Assembly (NCBI GenBank): GCA_019635735.1
Contig: JAHBYX010000003.1
Location: forward strand, 310,001-374,000
Reading direction: 5' to 3'
Length of the DNA stretch: 64,000 nt
DNA from: Mesorhizobium sp.
GTDB lineage: Bacteria > Pseudomonadota > Alphaproteobacteria > Rhizobiales > Rhizobiaceae
Below, in pieces: positions 46,268-57,871 of the stretch. The position numbers were made by a program, and so were the translations under genes. The stretch's first letter is position 1; each line of letters opens with the position of its first letter. A model generated the notes under the pieces. The model searched no databases. It was not told the origin of the DNA and worked only from the letters and a program-made list of their open reading frames with translations.

Positions 46268-47860
46268 ATGAAGAAACTGAGTTTTGCGGCCGCGTTGCTG
46301 GCTGCAACCGTCCTGAGCGGCGCGGCCAGCGCTAAGACGCTGGTCTACTGCTCGGAAGGTTCACCGGAGGGGTTTGACCCCGCCCTCTACACCGCCGGCA
46401 CCACCTTCGACGCCTCGTCGCGTCCGATCTACAACCGCCTGGTGGAATTCAAGCCCGGCACCACCGAAATCGAGCCCGGCCTCGCCGAAAGCTACGAGAT
46501 CTCCGACGACGGACTGCAGTACACGTTCAAGCTGCGCCCGGGCGTCAAGTTCCAGACCACCGACTATTTCACGCCGACGCGCGAGATGAACGCGGACGAC
46601 GTGATCTTCTCCTTCGAACGCCAGCTCAAGGCCGACAACCCGTACAATCAGTACGTGACCGGCGGCGCGTGGGAATATTTCGCCGGCATGGGCATGCCAG
46701 ACCTGATCTCCTCGATCGACAAGGTCGACGACATGACAGTCAGGTTCGTGCTCAAGCAGAAGGAAGCACCGTTCCTCAGCAATCTCGGCATGGATTTCGG
46801 CTCGATCGTATCGAAGGAATATGCCGACAAGCTGGCTGAGGCGAACACCAAGGAACTGCTGAACCAGAAGCCGGTCGGCACCGGGCCGTACCAGTTCGTC
46901 GACTACCAGCTCGACGCCCGCATCCAGTACAAGGCGAATCCCGACTACTGGAAAGGCAAGGAGAAGATCGACGACCTCGTCTTCGCCATCACCAAGGAAG
47001 CCTCGGTGCGCTACCAGAAGCTTCAGGCCGGCGAATGCCACGTGATGCCCTATCCGGCTGCCGCCGACGTCGCGGCGATGAAGGCCGATCCGAACCTGCA
47101 GGTGATGGAAGAGAACGGCCTCAACGTCGCCTATCTCGCCTTCAACACGTTGCAGCCTCCGTTCGACAAGACCGAGGTCCGCAAGGCGATCGCCGGCGCG
47201 ATCAACAAGCAGGCGATCGTCGACGCGGTGTTCCAGGGTGCGGCTTCCGTCGCCAAGAACCCGATGCCGCCGACGATGTGGGGCTACAACGACGCGATCG
47301 AGGACGACAAATATGACCCGGCCGCGGCCAAGGCCGCGCTCGAGGCAGCCGGCGTCAAGGACCTGAAGATGAAGGTCTGGGCAATGCCGGTGGCGCGCCC
47401 CTACATGCTCGACGCGCGCCGCGCGGCGGAAGTGATCCAGGCCGATCTCGCCGCCATCGGCGTGACCGCGGAGGTCGTCACCTATGAGTGGGCCGAGTAT
47501 CTCGAGCGCTCGAAGGCCAAGGACCGCGACGGCGCGGTGATCCTCGGCTGGACCGGCGACAACGGCGACCCGGACAACTTCCTGCACACCCTGCTCGGCT
47601 GTGCCGCGGTCGGCGGCAACAACCGCGCGCAGTGGTGCAACGAGGAGTTCGACAAGCTCGTCAACGCCGCCAAGACCACCACCGACCAGGCGGAACGCAC
47701 CAAGCTCTATGAAGAGGCGCAGGTCGTCTTCAAGCGCGAAGCTCCCTGGGTCACGCTCGACCACTCGGTCGTCGTGATGCCGATGTCGAAGAAGGTTTCC
47801 GGCTACGTGATGAGCCCGCTCGGCCATCACTCCTTCAGCGGCGTCGACATTGCCGAATAG
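46268..47860 (+). CDS. dppA: Dipeptide/oligopeptide ABC transporter substrate-binding protein
   Basis: A 530-residue periplasmic binding protein of family 5. The signal peptide MKKLSFAAALLAATVLSGAASA is followed by TLVYCSEGSPEGFDPALYTAGTTFDASS, the N-terminal signature of DppA, then VGTGPYQFVDYQ, NPDYWKGKEKIDDLVF and LGWTGDNGDPDNFLHTLLGC. A short Cys pair spans the C-terminal lobe. GGGAG precedes the ATG at 46268. It is the first gene of a complete dppABCDF operon. Heme or 5-aminolevulinate uptake is also known for DppA. Confidence 0.93.
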   Translation: MKKLSFAAALLAATVLSGAASAKTLVYCSEGSPEGFDPALYTAGTTFDASSRPIYNRLVEFKPGTTEIEPGLAESYEISDDGLQYTFKLRPGVKFQTTDYFTPTREMNADDVIFSFERQLKADNPYNQYVTGGAWEYFAGMGMPDLISSIDKVDDMTVRFVLKQKEAPFLSNLGMDFGSIVSKEYADKLAEANTKELLNQKPVGTGPYQFVDYQLDARIQYKANPDYWKGKEKIDDLVFAITKEASVRYQKLQAGECHVMPYPAAADVAAMKADPNLQVMEENGLNVAYLAFNTLQPPFDKTEVRKAIAGAINKQAIVDAVFQGAASVAKNPMPPTMWGYNDAIEDDKYDPAAAKAALEAAGVKDLKMKVWAMPVARPYMLDARRAAEVIQADLAAIGVTAEVVTYEWAEYLERSKAKDRDGAVILGWTGDNGDPDNFLHTLLGCAAVGGNNRAQWCNEEFDKLVNAAKTTTDQAERTKLYEEAQVVFKREAPWVTLDHSVVVMPMSKKVSGYVMSPLGHHSFSGVDIAE

Positions 47861-47880
47861 GCTGACATAGCACCTCAGTG

Positions 47881-47906
47881 GGGGGTGTCCGGCGACGGAC
47901 ACCCCC
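47881..47906 (+). ncRNA. Strong intercistronic stem-loop between dppA and dppB
   Basis: GGGGGTGTCC and GGACACCCCC form a perfect 10-bp stem with a 6-nt loop, 20 bp after the dppA stop. No T-run follows. Such hairpins often protect the 3' end of binding-protein mRNA so that it outnumbers the permease (established in other operons). Confidence 0.6.
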
Positions 47907-47991
47907 TTGTGCTATGTGGTAGCCGGAGTGCGTCGCGGCGAGCACAAGGCTCGGTAAGGCCGCGCGTCCGGCGAAAATTCATGGGTGGGCC

Positions 47992-48996
47992 ATGCTGCGC
48001 TTTTTCCTTGGACGCCTCGCCGTCCTGATCCCGACATTCATCGGCGTCTCGATCGTCGCCTTCGCCTTCATCCGGCTCTTGCCGGGAGACCCGGTGCAGC
48101 TGATGTCGGGGGAGCGCGTCATGTCGCCGGAACGCTACGAGAAGATCTCGCACGAGCTCGGCTACGACCGGCCCATCGTCATCCAGTATCTCGACTACCT
48201 CGGCAACGTTCTCACGGGCGATTTCGGCCGGTCGCTGACGACCAAGGAGCCGGTCCTCGCCATTTTCGCGAAGCTGTTTCCGGCGACGCTGGAACTGTCG
48301 CTCTGCGCCATCATCTTCGCCGTCGTCCTCGGCATCCCGGCCGGTATTATCGCCGCGGTCCGACGAGGAACGGTGATCGACCAGACCGTCATGGGAACGG
48401 CGCTGATCGGCTATTCGATGCCGATCTTCTGGTGGGGCCTGCTGCTCATCATCCTGTTCTCCGGCGTGCTGCAATGGACGCCCGTGTCCGGGCGCATCTC
48501 GTTCTCCTACTTCTTCCAGCCGGTCACCGGCTTCATGCTGATCGACTCGCTGATCTCGGGCCAGAAGGGCGCGTTCAAGTCGGCGGTCTCGCACCTGATC
48601 CTGCCCACGATCGTGCTGGGCACGATCCCGCTCGCGGTGATCGCGCGGCAGACCCGCTCGGCGATGCTGGAGGTGCTGGGCGAGGACTATGTGCGCACCG
48701 CGCGCGCCAAGGGCCTGCCGCCGCTGCGCGTCATCGGCGTTCATGCGCTGCGCAACGCGATGATCCCGGTGGTCACCACGATCGGCCTGCAGGTGGGCGT
48801 CATGCTCGCCGGCGCGATCCTGACCGAATCGATCTTCTCCTGGCCCGGCATCGGCAAGTGGATGGTCGATTCCGTGTTCAAGCGCGACTACCCGGTCATC
48901 CAGGGCGGCCTCCTGATTATCGCCTCGATCATCATGCTGGTGAACCTGATCGTGGACCTGCTCTACGGCCTCATCAACCCGCGCATCCGGCACTGA
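47992..48996 (+). CDS. dppB: Dipeptide ABC transporter permease DppB
   Basis: A 334-residue inner-membrane permease with about six helices, the N-terminal family feature LPGDPVQLM, and the EAA-loop contact EDYVRTARAKGLPPLRVIGVHALRNAMIP. LTESIFSWPGIGKWMVDSV is typical of DppB/OppB. ATG at 47992. Confidence 0.94.
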   Translation: MLRFFLGRLAVLIPTFIGVSIVAFAFIRLLPGDPVQLMSGERVMSPERYEKISHELGYDRPIVIQYLDYLGNVLTGDFGRSLTTKEPVLAIFAKLFPATLELSLCAIIFAVVLGIPAGIIAAVRRGTVIDQTVMGTALIGYSMPIFWWGLLLIILFSGVLQWTPVSGRISFSYFFQPVTGFMLIDSLISGQKGAFKSAVSHLILPTIVLGTIPLAVIARQTRSAMLEVLGEDYVRTARAKGLPPLRVIGVHALRNAMIPVVTTIGLQVGVMLAGAILTESIFSWPGIGKWMVDSVFKRDYPVIQGGLLIIASIIMLVNLIVDLLYGLINPRIRH

Positions 48997-49007
48997 GGAG
49001 GCAGAAG

Positions 49008-49925
49008 ATGGCAACCACCACACCCCACGCCCTCCAGGAAGCCGACCGCCACGCGGTGACGATCGGCCAGCGCCTGTCCGAGTTCTGGTACTATTTCTCG
49101 GAGAACCGCGGCGCCGTCATCGGCCTGTGGGTCTTCGTCTTTCTTGTCATCGTGGCGATCCTGGCGCCGCTGCTCGCGCCGCACATGCCGCAGCAGCAGT
49201 ACCGCGACGCGATTCTGGTGCCGCCCTACTGGCAGGAGGGCGGACGCGCGGCCTATCTGCTCGGCACCGACGCGGTCGGTCGCGATCTACTCTCGCGCCT
49301 GCTCTATGGCGCCCGCTTCTCGCTGTTCATCGGCGTCATCGTGACGACACTGTCGCTGACGGTCGGCATCTTCTTCGGCGTTATCGCCGGCTATGTCGGC
49401 GGCAAGACCGACACGTTCATCATGCGCATCATGGACGTGATCCTCGCCTTCCCGTCGCTGCTCCTGGCGCTCGTCCTCGTCGCGGTGCTGGGGCCGGGCC
49501 TGATCAACGCGATGATCGCCATCGCGCTCGTCCTGCAGCCGCATTTCGTGCGGCTGACGCGCGCGGCGGTGATGTCGGAAAAGACGCGCGACTACGTCGT
49601 CGCCGCCAAGGTCGCTGGCGCGAAGCCGCTCAGGCTGATGTTCAAGACGATCCTGCCCAACTGCATGGCGCCGCTGATCGTGCAGGCGACGCTGTCCTTC
49701 TCCACCGCGATCCTCGACGCCGCCGCGCTCGGATTTCTCGGCATGGGGGCACAACCGCCGACGCCGGAATGGGGCACCATGCTCGCCGAGGCGCGGGAGT
49801 TCATCCTGCGCGCCTGGTGGGTGGTGACGCTGCCCGGCCTCGCCATCCTCATCACGGTGCTGGCGATCAACCTGATGGGCGACGGCCTGCGCGACGCGCT
49901 CGACCCCAAGCTGAAGAGGTCGTGA
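49008..49925 (+). CDS. dppC: Dipeptide ABC transporter permease DppC
   Basis: A 305-residue permease, partner of DppB. Signatures are HLLGTDxxGRD-like YLLGTDAVGRDLLSRLLYGARFSL, FGVIAGYVGG, RIMDVILAFPSLLLALVLVAVLGPG and the EAA loop RDYVVAAKVAGAKPLRLMFKTILPNC. GGAGG precedes the ATG at 49008, 11 bp after dppB. Confidence 0.94.
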   Translation: MATTTPHALQEADRHAVTIGQRLSEFWYYFSENRGAVIGLWVFVFLVIVAILAPLLAPHMPQQQYRDAILVPPYWQEGGRAAYLLGTDAVGRDLLSRLLYGARFSLFIGVIVTTLSLTVGIFFGVIAGYVGGKTDTFIMRIMDVILAFPSLLLALVLVAVLGPGLINAMIAIALVLQPHFVRLTRAAVMSEKTRDYVVAAKVAGAKPLRLMFKTILPNCMAPLIVQATLSFSTAILDAAALGFLGMGAQPPTPEWGTMLAEAREFILRAWWVVTLPGLAILITVLAINLMGDGLRDALDPKLKRS

Positions 49926-49927
49926 CG

Positions 49928-50796
49928 ATGGCACTGCTTGAAATCGAAAATCTAGTCGTTGAGTTCGACACCGCGCAGGGCCCGTTCCGGGCCGTCGACG
50001 GCGTGTCGCTGAAGGTCGACGAACGCGAGGTGCTGGCGATCGTCGGCGAGTCCGGATCGGGCAAATCTGTATCGATGCTCGCCGTGATGGGCCTGCTTCC
50101 GTGGACGGCCAAGGTGAGCGCCGACAAGATGGTCTTCGCCGGCACGGATCTCCTCAAGCTCGACGATACCGAGCGCCGCAAGATCATCGGCAAGGACATG
50201 GCAATGATCTTCCAGGAGCCGATGGCGAGCCTCAACCCGTCCTTCACCGTCGGCTTCCAGATCGAGGAAGTCTTGAAGCTGCACATGAACATGGACAAGA
50301 GCCAGCGCCGCGAGCGGGCGACGGAGCTCTTGCGGCTCGTCGGCATCCCCGATCCGGCGGAGCGGCTGGAGTCCTACCCGCACCAGATGTCGGGCGGCCA
50401 GTGCCAGCGCGTGATGATCGCCATGGCGATCGCCTGCAATCCCAAGCTGCTCATCGCCGACGAGCCGACCACGGCGCTCGACGTGACGATCCAGAAGCAG
50501 ATCCTCGACCTGCTGGTTTCCCTGCAGGAGAAATACGGCATGGCGCTGATCATGATCACCCACAACATGGGCGTCGTGGCGGAAACGGCGGACCGGGTGA
50601 TCGTCCAGTACAAGGGCAGGAAGATGGAAGAAGCCGACGTGCTCACGCTCTTCGAGAACCCGAAAAACGCCTACACGCGTGCGCTGCTTTCCGCCCTGCC
50701 GGACAACGCCACCGGCGACAGGTTGCCGACCATCTCGGACCTCGTCTTCGAACAGGCGGCGTCCGCCGTCGTCACACCGCCGATGGAGGGCCCGCT

Positions 50797-50800
<4 letters not shown>
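49928..50800 (+). CDS. dppD: Dipeptide ABC transporter ATP-binding protein DppD
   Basis: A 290-residue ATPase. Walker [10 protein letters not shown]-loop [13 protein letters not shown], signature [16 protein letters not shown], Walker [13 protein letters not shown] and H-loop ITHNMG are all present. It starts 2 bp after dppC; its stop overlaps the dppF start (ATGA). The usual DppD C-terminal Fe-S cysteines are not seen. Confidence 0.93.
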
Positions 50801-51633
<833 letters not shown>

Positions 51634-51778
51634 GCGCGGCGCGACGAATCTGCTCGACGCGACCGAGGCGGTGCCCGTTGCGGGCAAGCGGTCTACTCGC
51701 GTCGCGCGAATCGACTTATGTCGCTTCCGTCGACTATCCTGGGGATGGCGGCGCCGCAGCCCAACAGAGGGAAAGAAC

Positions 51779-52084
51779 ATGATCATCGAAGTCGCGACGA
51801 TTCGCGTGAAGCCGGGACTGGAAGCCGAGTTCGAAGCCGCGGTCGGAAAGGCCGTCGAGGTCTTCCGCCGCGCCGAAGGCTGCCTTGGCCTCGTGCTTAC
51901 CCGCTGCGTCGAGGATCCGTCGCATTTCGACGTGGTGATCCGCTGGAAGACGCTCGAAGACCATACCGTCGGCTTCCGCACGTCGCCGCTGTTCGCCGAA
52001 TGGCGCGCGCTGGTCGGCCCGTATTTCGCCGAACCGCCGTCGGTCAAGCACTACGCCAACATCTTCGCGCCCGTCGAGTTCTGA
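51779..52084 (+). CDS. Antibiotic biosynthesis monooxygenase (ABM) domain protein
   Basis: A 101-residue ABM/dimeric alpha-beta barrel protein (MIIEVATIRVKPGLEAEFEAAVGKAVEVFRRAEGC..., HFDVVIRWKTLEDH). Such small proteins are cofactor-free monooxygenases or heme-binding relatives; the role here is unknown. GAGGGAAAG precedes the ATG. The 146-bp gap to dppF suggests its own promoter. Confidence 0.85.
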   Translation: MIIEVATIRVKPGLEAEFEAAVGKAVEVFRRAEGCLGLVLTRCVEDPSHFDVVIRWKTLEDHTVGFRTSPLFAEWRALVGPYFAEPPSVKHYANIFAPVEF

Positions 52085-52108
52085 GATCGAAGACCGGTGG
52101 GGGAGGAG

Positions 52109-52184
52109 TGGTGCCGCTTGCGTGACTCGAACACGCGACCCCATCATTACGAATGATGTGCTCTACCGACTGAGCTAAAGCGGC
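52109..52184 (-). tRNA. tRNA-Thr (anticodon CGT)
   Basis: The minus strand folds as a standard 76-nt tRNA: acceptor GCCGCTT/AAGCGGC, D arm GCTCAGTCGGTAGAGC, anticodon stem CATCA/TGATG with loop TTCGTAA (CGT, reading ACG codons, at 52149-52151), T arm GCGTG-TTCGAGT-CACGC. The discriminator A and 3' CCA are encoded. Confidence 0.95.
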
Positions 52185-52320
52185 AATCCGGCGCGACCGT
52201 CTGGCGGTGCAACGTGGTGCGCGTCATATCGACAATGGTAGCGGAATTCAAGCCGAGGGCGGTGAATTCTCCACGCCATCGTAAACGCGTCACGGAGTGC
52301 CCGGCGTCGGGTCCCGGCCA

Positions 52321-53115
52321 TTACGCCTTCCGGCGAAAATCCGCCTTTCGCTTCTGCAGGAAGGCGGCGACGCCTTCCCGGTAGTCGTCGGACCAGCCGG
52401 CCTCGCGCTGGAAACTGCGCTCCATGTCGAGCTGTTCGTCCAGCGAATTCGTCGACGCCGCATGGATCAGCTGCTTGGTCAGCGCATAGGCGGTGGCGGG
52501 CCCGTTGGCGAAGCGCTGGGCGAGCGCTTCCGCTTCGGCCTGGAGGTCGCCGTCGTCGACGCATTTCCAGATCAGGCCCCATTCGGCCGCCGTCTCGGCC
52601 GGCAAGGCATCGCCGGTCAGGGCCAGTGCCTTGGCGCGCGCCTCGCCGAGATGCCTGGTCAGCCAGTAGGTGCCGCCGGCATCGGGCACCAGGCCGATCC
52701 TGGAGAAGGCCTGGATGAAGCTTGCCGAGCGCGCGGCGATGACGATGTCGGCGGCGAGCGCAATGTTGGCGCCGGCGCCGGCGGCGACGCCGTTCACCGC
52801 GCAGACGACCGGCTTGGCCAGCGACCGCATCTGCCGGATCAGCGGATTGTAGTAGGTCTCCAGCGTCAGGCCGAGATCGGGCCGCGGCCCGTCGAGAGTG
52901 GGATCCCGGTCGGACAGGTCCTGGCCCGCGCAGAAGCCGCGGCCGGCGCCGGTCACGATCACGGCACGGCAGTCGGCGTCGGCGGCGCATTCCGCAAGCG
53001 CGGCGCGCAACTGGAGGTGCTGGTCCTCGTTGAAAGCGTTCAGCCTCTGCGGCCGGTTCAGCGTCACCCTGGCATAGCCGTCGAGCTTCTCGTGGAGGAC
53101 GGCGTCGCTGGTCAT
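52321..53115 (-). CDS. Enoyl-CoA hydratase/isomerase family (PaaG-like)
   Basis: A crotonase of 264 residues with the oxyanion-hole region GAGRGFCAGQDLSDRDP and AVNGVAAGAGANIALAADIVIAA, followed by SRIGLVPDAGGTYWL. The sequence resembles PaaG, the ring-opening isomerase of phenylacetate degradation, more than general enoyl-CoA hydratases. The ATG at 53115 (AAGGA 9 nt upstream) is preferred to 53121. No other paa genes are nearby, so the exact reaction is open. Confidence 0.85.
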   Translation of the reverse strand: MTSDAVLHEKLDGYARVTLNRPQRLNAFNEDQHLQLRAALAECAADADCRAVIVTGAGRGFCAGQDLSDRDPTLDGPRPDLGLTLETYYNPLIRQMRSLAKPVVCAVNGVAAGAGANIALAADIVIAARSASFIQAFSRIGLVPDAGGTYWLTRHLGEARAKALALTGDALPAETAAEWGLIWKCVDDGDLQAEAEALAQRFANGPATAYALTKQLIHAASTNSLDEQLDMERSFQREAGWSDDYREGVAAFLQKRKADFRRKA

Positions 53116-53181
53116 GATCATGTCCTTGGGTTAGGTTTCCTCGGGGGTCTTAATTGCATGCCGGTCACGCACATTCAATTT

Positions 53182-53201
53182 TCCGAAGCGCCCGCTTCGG
53201 A
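53182..53201. promoter_or_regulatory. 20-bp palindrome in the divergent promoter of the hydratase and crp-like genes
   Basis: TCCGAAGCG-CC-CGCTTCGGA is a perfect 9-bp inverted repeat 21 bp before the regulator start at 53223. It could be an operator or an mRNA hairpin covering the start region. Confidence 0.4.
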
Positions 53202-53222
53202 TCTTCACATCGGTGAAACACC

Positions 53223-53921
53223 ATGAGGCGGCGCGGCATGCCGCATCTGCGCCCTCCCCGCAGTGGCCAGCTGGCGCCGGACCTGTTTCAGGCCCTGTTT
53301 GCCGGCCACCCGGTCGAGCGATGGGCGGACGGCGACGAGCTCTTTCTCCAGGACGACCCGCCGGACCGGGTGTTCGGCATCGTTTCCGGCGCGGTCGAGA
53401 TCTCGCTCTACTCGCCTGACGGGCGCAAGATCGTCGCCAACATGGAGATGGCGAACAGCCTCGTCGGCGAGATCGGCGCGCTCGACGGCGGCACCCGGAC
53501 GGCGACGGCGACCTGCGTCGGGGATTGCGAGATCTACTCGATCACGCGCTCCCAGTTCCTCGACCGCGTCACGCGCACACCGTCGCTCTCGGCCCCGATG
53601 ATCGCGCTGCTGTGCGCCCGCATCCGCTGGATCAATGCCGAGTTCGGCGACCAGGTGATGCTGAAGGTCGACGCCCGGCTCGCCAAGCGGCTGCTGTTCA
53701 TGTCGTCCGGCTTCGCCGACGCCGACGGCTGGGTGGACATATCGCAGTCGGACCTCGCCGACTTCCTGGGGGCGACGCGGGAATCGGTCAACAAGAACCT
53801 CAAGCAATGGCGTGAGGCGCGTATCATCGACATCCGCCGCGGCGGTATCCGCATTCTCGACGAGGGCAGGCTGCGCGCCAGCGCGGCGCTTCCGCCCGCC
53901 GGCGACCGCGGTCAGGATTGA
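53223..53921 (+). CDS. Crp/Fnr-family transcriptional regulator
   Basis: A 232-residue regulator with a cyclic-nucleotide-binding domain (about 25-135: FLQDDPPDRVFGIVSGAVEISLYSPDGRKIV, SLVGEIGALDGGTRTATATC) and a C-terminal winged HTH (ISQSDLADFLGATRESVNKNLKQWREARII). No Fnr-type N-terminal Cys cluster is present, so it is Crp-like. The GEIGALDGGTRTATA segment resembles the cAMP phosphate-binding cassette. It is convergent with a class III cyclase gene, overlapping it by 10 bp. Confidence 0.87.
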   Translation: MRRRGMPHLRPPRSGQLAPDLFQALFAGHPVERWADGDELFLQDDPPDRVFGIVSGAVEISLYSPDGRKIVANMEMANSLVGEIGALDGGTRTATATCVGDCEIYSITRSQFLDRVTRTPSLSAPMIALLCARIRWINAEFGDQVMLKVDARLAKRLLFMSSGFADADGWVDISQSDLADFLGATRESVNKNLKQWREARIIDIRRGGIRILDEGRLRASAALPPAGDRGQD

Positions 53922-55714
53922 GCAAGCAGGGCCAGTTTCTCCTCGGCCGCCTGGAAATTGCCGATCAGGAACCGATTGAGCTTCGGATCGACATAGGGAA
54001 CCAGCTCGGCGCGGCGCATCCTGAAACCGGGATGACGCAGCCTGAAGGCAGCCAGCTGGGCCGCGGCTTCCGCCTCCTTGCCCGCCCGGAACAGCGACCC
54101 CACCCGGATCAGGCCGGAATACCAGTAGCCGGGGGAGAGTTCGAGCGATGCCCTTGCGGCATCCGCGGACGCCTCGAAATCGCCGACGAAGGCATAGGCC
54201 GCGGCGAGCTCGCCGAGATTGTGGAAGCGGTAGAGATCGAACGGGCTGAGCTTTTCCGCCTGCAGGTGGGAGGGGATCGCCTTGGCCGCCTCGCCCAAGA
54301 GATTGTGCGCGCTTCCCTTGGCGGAGTGCGCAAAGGAACAGCTGGGATTGATGGCAAGGGCAACGTCGAGATGCTTCAGCGCCGAGCCCGGCCTTCCCCG
54401 CATGATGTCGGCGATGCCGAGATAGCAATGCGGGCGCGCGTCGCGCGGATCGATCGCCTGCGCCTTCCTGGCATAGGCGACGACCTGCACCAGGTCGGCC
54501 TCGTAGTCGTGCGGCGCGCCGAAATGAAGCCACGAGCGCCAGAAATACCACCAGGCCAACTCGTTGAGCGCGCTCGTCGAATTGGGCGAGCGGTCCAGAG
54601 CGCGCTCGAAGAAGCCGAGTGCGATTTCCGTGTCGTCATGGCTGCGGCGCCCCATGTGCCAGCGTCCCCGCCGTATGAGCTGCCAAGTGTCCATGGTCTC
54701 GACCGGCAGGCGGTAGGAGCGCTCCTGCTCGACGCGGTCGACCTCCTTGGCAAGCACGACCACGATCTCGCCGCCGATCTCGTCGGGGATGGACGGAATT
54801 CCCTCGACGTCGGCATCGAAGCTGCCGGCCCAGACGGTGCTCGACTCGACAGCATCCTCGAGCATGGCCTTGACCCTGATCGACCGGCCTGTGTGCGAGA
54901 TGGTGCCGGACACGACATAGCGGGCGCCGAGAGCAAGGCCGGCCGTGGTGGCCTGCGCGGCGTCGCGGAACTGGAAGCTCGAACTGCGCGAGATCACGGG
55001 CAGCCAGCGCACGTTGGACAGGCCGATGATGATGTCGTCGGCAAGGCCCTCGGCCATGGCTTCCGCCTCCGGCCCCGGTCCGGAGGCGCGGAACGGCAGT
55101 ACAGCCACGGTCGGCGGCCCGGAAGGCAATCCGGCGAACGCGCGGGGCGGGACAGGGGCTTCCTCCTCCGCCTGCGGCGCCCGCGCTTCTGGAGACAGGA
55201 CCAGGTAGCTGCGCACCGGATAGAGAATGTTCTTGAACCGCTTCTCGCCCATGTCGCTGCAGCGGGCGATCGAGAGGCGCTGGATATGGTTGAACGTCGT
55301 CTGCGAGATGACGATGCCGCTCTCGGGAGCCGATTCCTGCAGGCGCGCGGCGATGTTGACGTCGTCCCCGTAGCGGCTGGCATCGCGCACGATCACGTCG
55401 CCGGTGTTGATGCCGACCCGGAACGCCATTCGCACGCGCTCTGGTGCTGCCGCGTTGAGTTCCACGATCCGCTTCTGGAACGCCAGCGCGGCCAGCAGCG
55501 CCTGGGCCGGCAGGCCGAACTCGGCCATGAAGCTGTCGCCGGCCGCACCGAAGATCTCGCCGCCATATGCCCGGCAGGTTTCGCGGATGATCGCCGCGCG
55601 TTCCTCGAAGGCTGACACCGCCGCGTCGGCATTCCGGCCGATCGCCCGCGAGAAGCCGACGGCGTCTACGGAAATGATCGTTGCAAGCTGACGCATGAAC
55701 TGCACGTCAGCCAT
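53912..55714 (-). CDS. Adenylate/guanylate cyclase with TPR domain
   Basis: A 600-residue class III nucleotide cyclase. The N-terminal catalytic domain (about 10-175) has VDAVGFSRAIG (first metal Asp), AAGDSFMAEF (second metal Asp) and RYGDDVNIAARLQ. An adenylate-cyclase-associated domain (PPTVAVLPFRASGPG, about 205-330) and about six TPR-like repeats (345-590) follow. Such CyaA-type multidomain cyclases are abundant in rhizobia. cAMP as product is inferred, and the Crp-like neighbour is a plausible effector. Confidence 0.88.
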   Translation of the reverse strand: MADVQFMRQLATIISVDAVGFSRAIGRNADAAVSAFEERAAIIRETCRAYGGEIFGAAGDSFMAEFGLPAQALLAALAFQKRIVELNAAAPERVRMAFRVGINTGDVIVRDASRYGDDVNIAARLQESAPESGIVISQTTFNHIQRLSIARCSDMGEKRFKNILYPVRSYLVLSPEARAPQAEEEAPVPPRAFAGLPSGPPTVAVLPFRASGPGPEAEAMAEGLADDIIIGLSNVRWLPVISRSSSFQFRDAAQATTAGLALGARYVVSGTISHTGRSIRVKAMLEDAVESSTVWAGSFDADVEGIPSIPDEIGGEIVVVLAKEVDRVEQERSYRLPVETMDTWQLIRRGRWHMGRRSHDDTEIALGFFERALDRSPNSTSALNELAWWYFWRSWLHFGAPHDYEADLVQVVAYARKAQAIDPRDARPHCYLGIADIMRGRPGSALKHLDVALAINPSCSFAHSAKGSAHNLLGEAAKAIPSHLQAEKLSPFDLYRFHNLGELAAAYAFVGDFEASADAARASLELSPGYWYSGLIRVGSLFRAGKEAEAAAQLAAFRLRHPGFRMRRAELVPYVDPKLNRFLIGNFQAAEEKLALLAQS

Positions 55715-55934
55715 TTGGATGCCGCTTCAACATCATGCCCCATCGGTCCGAGCGCTGCCTTGCGGGTCTCCGGATCGACGTGCCGCGGGTTACTCCCGTC
55801 CTTGCTCCACCGGCCGCTGGGTCGCGCTCTGTTTCATTAGGAAACATCGACTAACTGACATGTTAAGCGAGGAATTCGCCAACGGCAACCTTGCAATTGT
55901 ATGATCAAACGGAAAAGCCAAATAATTCAAACAT

Positions 55935-57095
<1,161 letters not shown>

Positions 57096-57260
57096 GTCGG
57101 GACTCGCAGGGTTTCGGTCGTGCCGTTCACATAATGCAGATGGGTGGAGGAACCAAGCAGGCGGCGGCGCCGGGGGGCGGTCTACTTTGTCGCGCGCGAA
57201 GGCGTTGCCGCTGCAAGAATATGCGCGGGCGCGACGGAATCGGAGTATCCTGGCGATCCG

Positions 57261-57716
57261 CTATGACGTGTCGCGGATTTCGACCGGTGGCGCCGCTGCT
57301 TCCCGAAGTTTTCGCATGAACGCGTCGAGCCCGTGGAGCGGGTTGGCGCCGTCGGCGGCCTCGGATGCCTGGCCCTGCTGCCACACTGACACTTGGCGGA
57401 GATAGGCGGCCATGCCGCTGATGACCATGGCCAGCGCGCGCAGCGAGGCGGCGATGTCGAGCGCGTCGGAAGGGTCGGTGCCGTAGCGGACATCGGGCAG
57501 AGCCGGCGACCAGAGCCGGCCGGCCGGGTTCCATGTCGAGCCGGCGACGTAGTCCCGCGCGATCAGGTCGGCCTGCCGGGCAGCCCACAATACGCAGAAG
57601 CGGACCCAGGGGGTGTCGCCGGCAGACTTTTCGGCGAGAGCGGCAATGGCAAGCAGCGTCGAGACGATGCTGTAAAGCACCTGCTGTCGTCTCCCTGTCT
57701 TCGCCTTCCAAGTCAC
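57261..57716 (-). CDS. Hypothetical protein
   Basis: About 151 residues from a GTG at 57716 with AAGGAG 8 nt upstream. It has an N-terminal hydrophobic segment (VLYSIVSTLLAIAALA) and mostly helical sequence with WVRFCVLWAARQADLIAR and RALAMVISGMAAYL. No family is recognised. The upstream gap (57717-58390) is repeat sequence. Confidence 0.55.
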   Translation of the reverse strand: MTWKAKTGRRQQVLYSIVSTLLAIAALAEKSAGDTPWVRFCVLWAARQADLIARDYVAGSTWNPAGRLWSPALPDVRYGTDPSDALDIAASLRALAMVISGMAAYLRQVSVWQQGQASEAADGANPLHGLDAFMRKLREAAAPPVEIRDTS

Positions 57717-57871
57717 TGCCGGCTCCTTCCGTTGCACCGGCCTTTATGGTCCGTCGGGTCCGAAGAGGTGGGGATAAGTATTTTTGCAGGTCGAACGGAA
57801 AGAAGGGGTTGGAGGAACGAGGCGGGAGATCGATCCACGGTGCACGCGGTGTTCCGCCTCGCGCGGCCGTC

